From contig JACZXC010000085.1 of assembly GCA_022571825.1 (NCBI GenBank), forward strand, positions 1-9,469: DNA of 9,469 nucleotides, in the 5' to 3' direction. A program made the translations under genes and the position numbers. The notes beneath the pieces were generated by a model, which saw only the letters and a program-made list of their open reading frames with translations, ran no database searches and was not told the DNA's origin. Numbering within the stretch: the first letter of the stretch is position 1; each line of letters opens with the position of its first letter. Positions 5,947-9,469 of the stretch are shown here, one piece after another. The DNA comes from Myxococcales bacterium (GTDB taxonomy: Bacteria; Myxococcota_A; UBA9160; SMWR01).

Positions 5947-7707
5947 ATGAGCGAGTTTTCGAAAGAGCGGTGCCTGTCGCCGATCCGGCTCTTAGTCATC
6001 GAAAGCAACGACCCGGGCAGCACCCCGATCGGCGAAGTCCTGGCACGATCCGGTAGCGAGCCGGTCGAGATCGAGCGAGCGGCGAGCGTCGCCGAGGCGG
6101 TGCAACGGCTCGAGAGGGGGGGAATTCAGGTCGCCCTGCTCGATCTCGCGGCAGCGGGGGCCGAGGGACTGAAGGTGCTGGCGGTCCTCGGGAAGGCCGC
6201 GCCCGAGGTCGCGCTCGTCGTGATGACCGATTCCGCCGACGAATCGGCCGCCCTCGATGCGATTCGTCGCGGCGCCCAGGACACCCTGATCAAGGGTCAG
6301 GCGCATCACCCGGTGATCCAACGCACGCTCCGGAACGCCATCGAGCGCCAAGCCATTAGGGCGGATTTGATCCGCGCCCGGGCGAGCGATCACTTCCTGG
6401 TCACCCACGACCGCCTGACGTTGTTGCTGAACCGATCCGAGTTTCGCGACCAGCTCCACGCCAACCTGAGGCGCGCCGTCCGCGACCGCATACCCCTCGC
6501 ACTTCTCTTCATCGGCATCGATCGTTTCAAAGCGGTCAACGTGTCTCTCGGTCGTTCGGCGGGAGACGAGCTGCTCCAGGAGGTCGCCACGCGCTTGACC
6601 GAGTCCATTCGAATCAGCGACGTCGTGGCACGAGTGGGCAGCGACGAATTCGTGGTGATGCTCCATTCCGTGACCCGAGAACACGGTCCGGCGAAAACAG
6701 CCCAGACGTTGCTCGAGAGCCTGGCCAGGCCCTACCAGATTTCGGGACGAGAGATATGGGTGACCGCGAGCATGGGCATCGCCGTATTCCCGCGGGACGG
6801 GAAGACGCCCGAAGCATTGATTCGGAACGCGGAAGCGGCGACGGTCGCCGCCAAGGCCGGGGGCGCCAATCGCTACCACTACTACGCCGAGTACATGAAC
6901 AAACTCACGGCGGAGAGGTTCGAGACGGAGGAGCGCCTCCGCCATGCGGTCGAGGGCGAAGAACTCCTGGTCTACTTCCAACCACAGGTCGACGTGTCGG
7001 CGGGAAAGATCGCGGGGGCCGAGGCGCTGATGCGTTGGATGGATCCGCACCGCGGGATGATCCCACCCAACGATTTCATCCCGATCGCGGAGGAGACAGG
7101 GCTGATCATCTCGATGGGTGAATGGATTCTTCGCGCGGCGTGCGAGCAGGCCACGCGCTGGAGTCAAGACATCCAGGTCGGAGTCAACGTCTCGAGCCGA
7201 CAGTTGGCCCGGAAGGGCTTTTCCCAGGTCGTTGCCCGGGTCTTGCGAGAGACCGGACTCGCGCCCTCGAGGCTCGACCTCGAGATCACCGAGAGCTGCA
7301 TTCTGGACACCGGTGGGCTCACGATGGCCACGCTCATCTCCCTTCGAAAGCTCGGAGTCCGCATCTCGATCGACGATTTCGGTACCGGCTACTCCTCTCT
7401 GATCGCTCTGAAGAACCTTCCCATCGATGGGCTCAAGATCGACCGGGCGTTCGTTCGCAACATTCCTGCGGATCAAGGCGATGCGACGATTACCCGAGCG
7501 CTGATCACCATGGCGACGGGGCTCGGCCGCACACTGATCGCTGAGGGAGTCGAAACCCGGGAACAGATGCAGTTCCTCTACGCCGAGGGCTGCCAGCTCT
7601 TGCAGGGATACTTGTTCAGCAAGCCGATTCCTGCGCGAGAGTTTGCATCCTATCTCGAGGCGGAAAAGGCGCCGTGGGCCGAGATCCTCGAGGACCTGCC
7701 CATCTGA
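5947..7707 (+). CDS. REC-GGDEF-EAL cyclic-di-GMP signalling protein (probable phosphodiesterase)
   Basis: A 586-residue cytoplasmic protein with three domains. Residues ~12-125 are a receiver domain with phospho-acceptor Asp66 (ALLDL), Thr94 and Lys116; the acidic pair is partly lost, reading IESND at 18-22. Residues ~150-315 are a GGDEF domain with metal Asp192, Asn198 and Asp207. Its signature is altered to GSDEF (231-235), while an I-site-like RISD (222-225) precedes it. Residues ~325-575 are an EAL domain with EALMRW (359-364), Asn414, EITES (446-450), DDFGTGYSSL (476-485), Lys497, the AEGVET loop (Glu533 and Glu536) and Gln553. All expected metal and catalytic residues are there, so c-di-GMP hydrolysis is likely; cyclase activity is doubtful. 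The start at ATG 5947 gives a natural receiver N-terminus and has GAGGAG 12 bases upstream, rather far. The same frame is open back to 4663, but that part is antisense to the operon. The partner kinase is not in the window. Confidence 0.93.
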   Translation: MSEFSKERCLSPIRLLVIESNDPGSTPIGEVLARSGSEPVEIERAASVAEAVQRLERGGIQVALLDLAAAGAEGLKVLAVLGKAAPEVALVVMTDSADESAALDAIRRGAQDTLIKGQAHHPVIQRTLRNAIERQAIRADLIRARASDHFLVTHDRLTLLLNRSEFRDQLHANLRRAVRDRIPLALLFIGIDRFKAVNVSLGRSAGDELLQEVATRLTESIRISDVVARVGSDEFVVMLHSVTREHGPAKTAQTLLESLARPYQISGREIWVTASMGIAVFPRDGKTPEALIRNAEAATVAAKAGGANRYHYYAEYMNKLTAERFETEERLRHAVEGEELLVYFQPQVDVSAGKIAGAEALMRWMDPHRGMIPPNDFIPIAEETGLIISMGEWILRAACEQATRWSQDIQVGVNVSSRQLARKGFSQVVARVLRETGLAPSRLDLEITESCILDTGGLTMATLISLRKLGVRISIDDFGTGYSSLIALKNLPIDGLKIDRAFVRNIPADQGDATITRALITMATGLGRTLIAEGVETREQMQFLYAEGCQLLQGYLFSKPIPAREFASYLEAEKAPWAEILEDLPI

Positions 7708-7722
7708 GGCCCATCATTTTTT
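7675..7722 (+). terminator. Possible intrinsic terminator of the c-di-GMP gene
   Basis: TGGGCC (7675-7680, inside the last codons) pairs perfectly with GGCCCA (7708-7713, just after the stop), and TCATTTTTT follows (six T at 7717-7722). The enclosed 27 bases contain the palindrome TCCTCGAGGA (7685-7694). The loop is long for a Rho-independent terminator, so this is a candidate only. Confidence 0.35.
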
Positions 7723-7737
7723 CAGCTGCCGGCTGCA

Positions 7738-7814
7738 CCGGGAAATCGCTTCCGGCTAGGAGGCCGCGGGAGGCAAAGGGCGGACCCCCGTAAGACGGGC
7801 GAGCGCGAGGCTCG
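7738..7814. other. Convergent intergenic region with three small hairpins
   Basis: Between the converging c-di-GMP and FHA genes three inverted repeats lie in a row. They are CCGG(G)AA/TTCCGG (7738-7755, one bulged base), CCCGT/ACGGG with an AAG loop (7787-7799), and CGAGC/GCTCG (7800-7814). None is followed by a T run on either strand. They may serve as 3'-end structures for both transcripts. Confidence 0.3.
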
Positions 7815-7845
7815 GCTGGAGTGGGGGAATCCGAATCGACCCGGG

Positions 7846-8388
7846 TCAGCCGCCGCCGACCTGGAGTACGAACTCGCGGAGGGCCCGCGCGTCGGTGAAG
7901 GTGAACTCCACCTGGCCGAGCCGGACGTTGTCGCCCGGCTTGAGGGGTGTGGGCGGACCAGTTCCGCGCGGCGGCACCGAGGCTCCGTTCACGGTGGTCC
8001 CGTTGGTCGAACCCGCATCCTGGAGAAGGAACTCACCGTTCTCGCCGACCTTGGCGAACGCGTGGAAACGCGTCACGCTCTTGTCGGGAATCACCACGTC
8101 GTGCTGTGCCTGGCGTCCCATCGTAATTAGGGGATCCGCCGATCCCTTCTTCGCCCGCAGGGGATAGACGACCAGGGAGAGGTTCGCCGTGTGCTCGTTC
8201 GGATCGCCTTGGTCGAAACCCATCAGCATCACGGTGCTGGTGCTACCCCCGGGACTGTCGGCCCGGGCCGACACCAGCAGAAAGCCGCTGCCGTGGCGCG
8301 CCTCGAAGGCTTCGGGCTCGAGGCGCTGGGCGTCCTCGTACAGCGATTCGATGAGCACCGCTGACCCGGGTATTTGAGCCTCCGACAT
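7846..8388 (-). CDS. FHA-domain protein with uncharacterised N-terminal region
   Basis: A 180-residue protein. The C-terminal ~95 residues form a forkhead-associated domain, which binds phosphothreonine peptides and often works with Ser/Thr kinases. Signatures are MGR (90-92), HDVVIPDKSVTRFHA (96-110) and QDAGSTNGTTVNG (123-135). The usual SxxRxH-type Ser before Arg is Thr106 here. The N-terminal ~80 residues (IPGSAVLIESLYEDA, then FEARHGSGFLLVSA) match no family I can name and look like a soluble mixed alpha/beta segment. The frame remains open further upstream. ATG 8388 lacks a clear ribosome site, while GTG 8442 is preceded by GAAGGA at good spacing and would add 18 residues, so the start is uncertain. 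It is divergent from the spermidine synthase-like gene. No kinase or phosphatase is in the window, so its partner is unknown. Confidence 0.88.
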   Translation of the reverse strand: MSEAQIPGSAVLIESLYEDAQRLEPEAFEARHGSGFLLVSARADSPGGSTSTVMLMGFDQGDPNEHTANLSLVVYPLRAKKGSADPLITMGRQAQHDVVIPDKSVTRFHAFAKVGENGEFLLQDAGSTNGTTVNGASVPPRGTGPPTPLKPGDNVRLGQVEFTFTDARALREFVLQVGGG

Positions 8389-8554
8389 CGTCGGTAGATT
8401 CGGCCAGCGGCCCGCGAGCTTTAGCCAGAGCCGTGCGACCACACCGCTTCCTTCTTCCGTGCGCCATTCGCTTTCACCCGAACACCCCTGCACGTCGGAC
8501 TCCCACGGACGGGGTATTCGCCGGTAAACTCGAACACTGGAGGTGCTCGCGACC
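8389..8554. other. Divergent promoter region between the FHA gene and the spermidine synthase-like gene
   Basis: These 166 bases separate two genes facing apart and should hold both promoters. On the plus strand TAAACT (8525-8530) could be a -10 box, with no convincing -35 box, and GGAGGT (8539-8544) is the ribosome site of the rightward gene. If the FHA gene starts at GTG 8442, the region shrinks to about 110 bases. Confidence 0.35.
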
Positions 8555-9469
8555 ATGACGCGAGGGGTGGTGCTGCTGCTGACGGGGGTCACGGGCTTCA
8601 GTGGCCTGGTCTACGAGGTCGCCTGGCAGAAGATCCTGGCCACGCTGCTGGGTTCCCAAAGCGAGGCCACCGCCGCGGTGCTGGGTCTGTTCCTGGGCGG
8701 TCTCGCCCTGGGGTATGCGGGCTTCGGCCGACTGTCGCAACGCCGTCCGCACCTGTTCGCCGTTTACGGCGGGGTCGAAGCGGGCATCGGACTCTGGGCA
8801 CTGTTGTTCCCGTGGCTGTTTCAGGCGGTCCAGGCCCTGTCCCTGGCCCTGCCCGCCACCTCCCCCGGCCTGGGGTTCGTCCTGGACATCGGGCTCTCGG
8901 CCCTGCTGATCGGCCCGCCCTCGGTGCTGATGGGCGCCACCATTCCCCTGCTCACCCAGGCCCTGGCCCGCAGCCTGACCGACGCCACCCGCTTCCACGC
9001 CTTGGTGTATGCCTGCAACACCGTCGGCGCCTTTGCCGGCGCCCTGGCCGCCGGCTTCTGGCTCGTCCCCACCCTGGGCCTGGTCGGTGTGCTGCGCCTG
9101 GCCGCCGCCCTCAACCTCCTCGCCGGCGCCGCTTTCATCGCGCTCGATTGGCGCTCACCCAGGCCCGCGCGACAACAGCTCCCCGCCGAATCCGCCCCTT
9201 CGCAAGCGAGCCCTGCCAGCGCCCCGGCGGAAGGCCACGCTGCGAGTCCGGGGCCTGCGGAGATCGGACGAACTGGCGAGGGAAGTCGACCCGACTGGCT
9301 CTGGCCCGGGGTCGCCCTCCTGATCGGCTTCGCCATGATGACCCTCCAGATCGTACTGATCCGCCTGGGGGGGCTCGCCTTCGGCTCCTCCCAGTTCACG
9401 TTCTCGATGGTGGTGGCGGTGTTCGTGCTGTGTATCGCGTTGGGCAGCTCTGGCGTCTCGGCGCTGTCG
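8555..9469 (+). CDS. Fused MFS/spermidine synthase-like membrane protein (partial, N-terminal part)
   Basis: The frame is open from ATG 8555 (GGAGGT ten bases upstream) to the right edge, 305 codons with no stop. The visible part is the hydrophobic N-terminal half of a family usually annotated as fused MFS/spermidine synthase or spermidine synthase-like. The first helix carries GFSGLVYEVAWQKIL (14-28), followed by ATAAVLGLFLGGLALG (38-53). PPSVLMGATIPLLTQ (121-135) and YACNTVGAFAGALAAGF (152-168) are further hallmarks. Six or so helices are followed by a Pro/Ala/Ser-rich hydrophilic linker (about 201-246), and then a second set of helices begins at 250. The methyltransferase-fold polyamine-synthase domain expected at the C-terminus lies beyond the window, so activity cannot be judged; many members have no demonstrated polyamine synthesis. 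It is transcribed away from the FHA gene. Confidence 0.85.
   Translation, partial: MTRGVVLLLTGVTGFSGLVYEVAWQKILATLLGSQSEATAAVLGLFLGGLALGYAGFGRLSQRRPHLFAVYGGVEAGIGLWALLFPWLFQAVQALSLALPATSPGLGFVLDIGLSALLIGPPSVLMGATIPLLTQALARSLTDATRFHALVYACNTVGAFAGALAAGFWLVPTLGLVGVLRLAAALNLLAGAAFIALDWRSPRPARQQLPAESAPSQASPASAPAEGHAASPGPAEIGRTGEGSRPDWLWPGVALLIGFAMMTLQIVLIRLGGLAFGSSQFTFSMVVAVFVLCIALGSSGVSALS

Noticed and set aside
7741..7815. GGAGGCAAAGG followed by hairpins, resembling a c-di-GMP (GEMM) riboswitch core
   Set aside because: The required paired helices and tetraloop/receptor parts are not in order, and the next gene on that strand is 740 bases away with an opposing gene between.
1..9469. CRISPR array, tRNA, rRNA, insertion sequence or attachment-site repeats
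   Set aside because: I scanned for regular direct repeats, tRNA-like cloverleaves, transposase motifs and terminal inverted repeats and found none that hold up by eye.

Overview
The window is GC-rich, mostly about 65% by eye with strong G/C third-position preference. It looks like chromosomal DNA from a high-GC bacterium, and the gene types would suit a Myxococcota or other former deltaproteobacterial metagenome lineage. That placement is inference; no marker gene is present. There is no rRNA, tRNA, CRISPR array, transposase or integrase. Both ends cut through a gene.

Layout: (1) 1-790, minus strand, a gene running off the left edge. Its first ~70 residues resemble the N-terminus of ArsM-like SAM methyltransferases, and it then switches to an AMP-binding acyl-CoA synthetase of lower GC, so it is a chimera or a fusion. 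(2) 1080-2913, plus strand: a small exported HSGHG membrane protein, then a GC-rich leader that can fold into several hairpins, then a complete TrkH-type potassium transporter subunit. (3) 3036-5457, minus strand: a three-gene operon of a VOC/glyoxalase-like protein, a DapB-like NAD(P)-binding oxidoreductase and an SDR dehydrogenase, the last two overlapping by ATGA. The stop-interrupted C-terminal remnant of a probable SGNH-type hydrolase lies upstream. (4) 5947-7707, plus strand: a REC-GGDEF-EAL cyclic-di-GMP protein. (5) 7846-8388, minus strand: a small protein with a C-terminal FHA domain. (6) 8555-9469, plus strand: the membrane half of a fused MFS/spermidine synthase-like protein, running off the right edge.

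Functional reading: potassium uptake (trkH, perhaps with the small protein and an RNA leader), an unassigned small-molecule oxidation/reduction operon, and two signalling proteins (c-di-GMP turnover and phosphothreonine recognition). Nothing here forms a recognised defence system or biosynthetic cluster. The points most worth checking are the chimeric gene at the left edge and the structured trkH leader, which shares a few short elements with c-di-AMP riboswitches but does not fit the full consensus.
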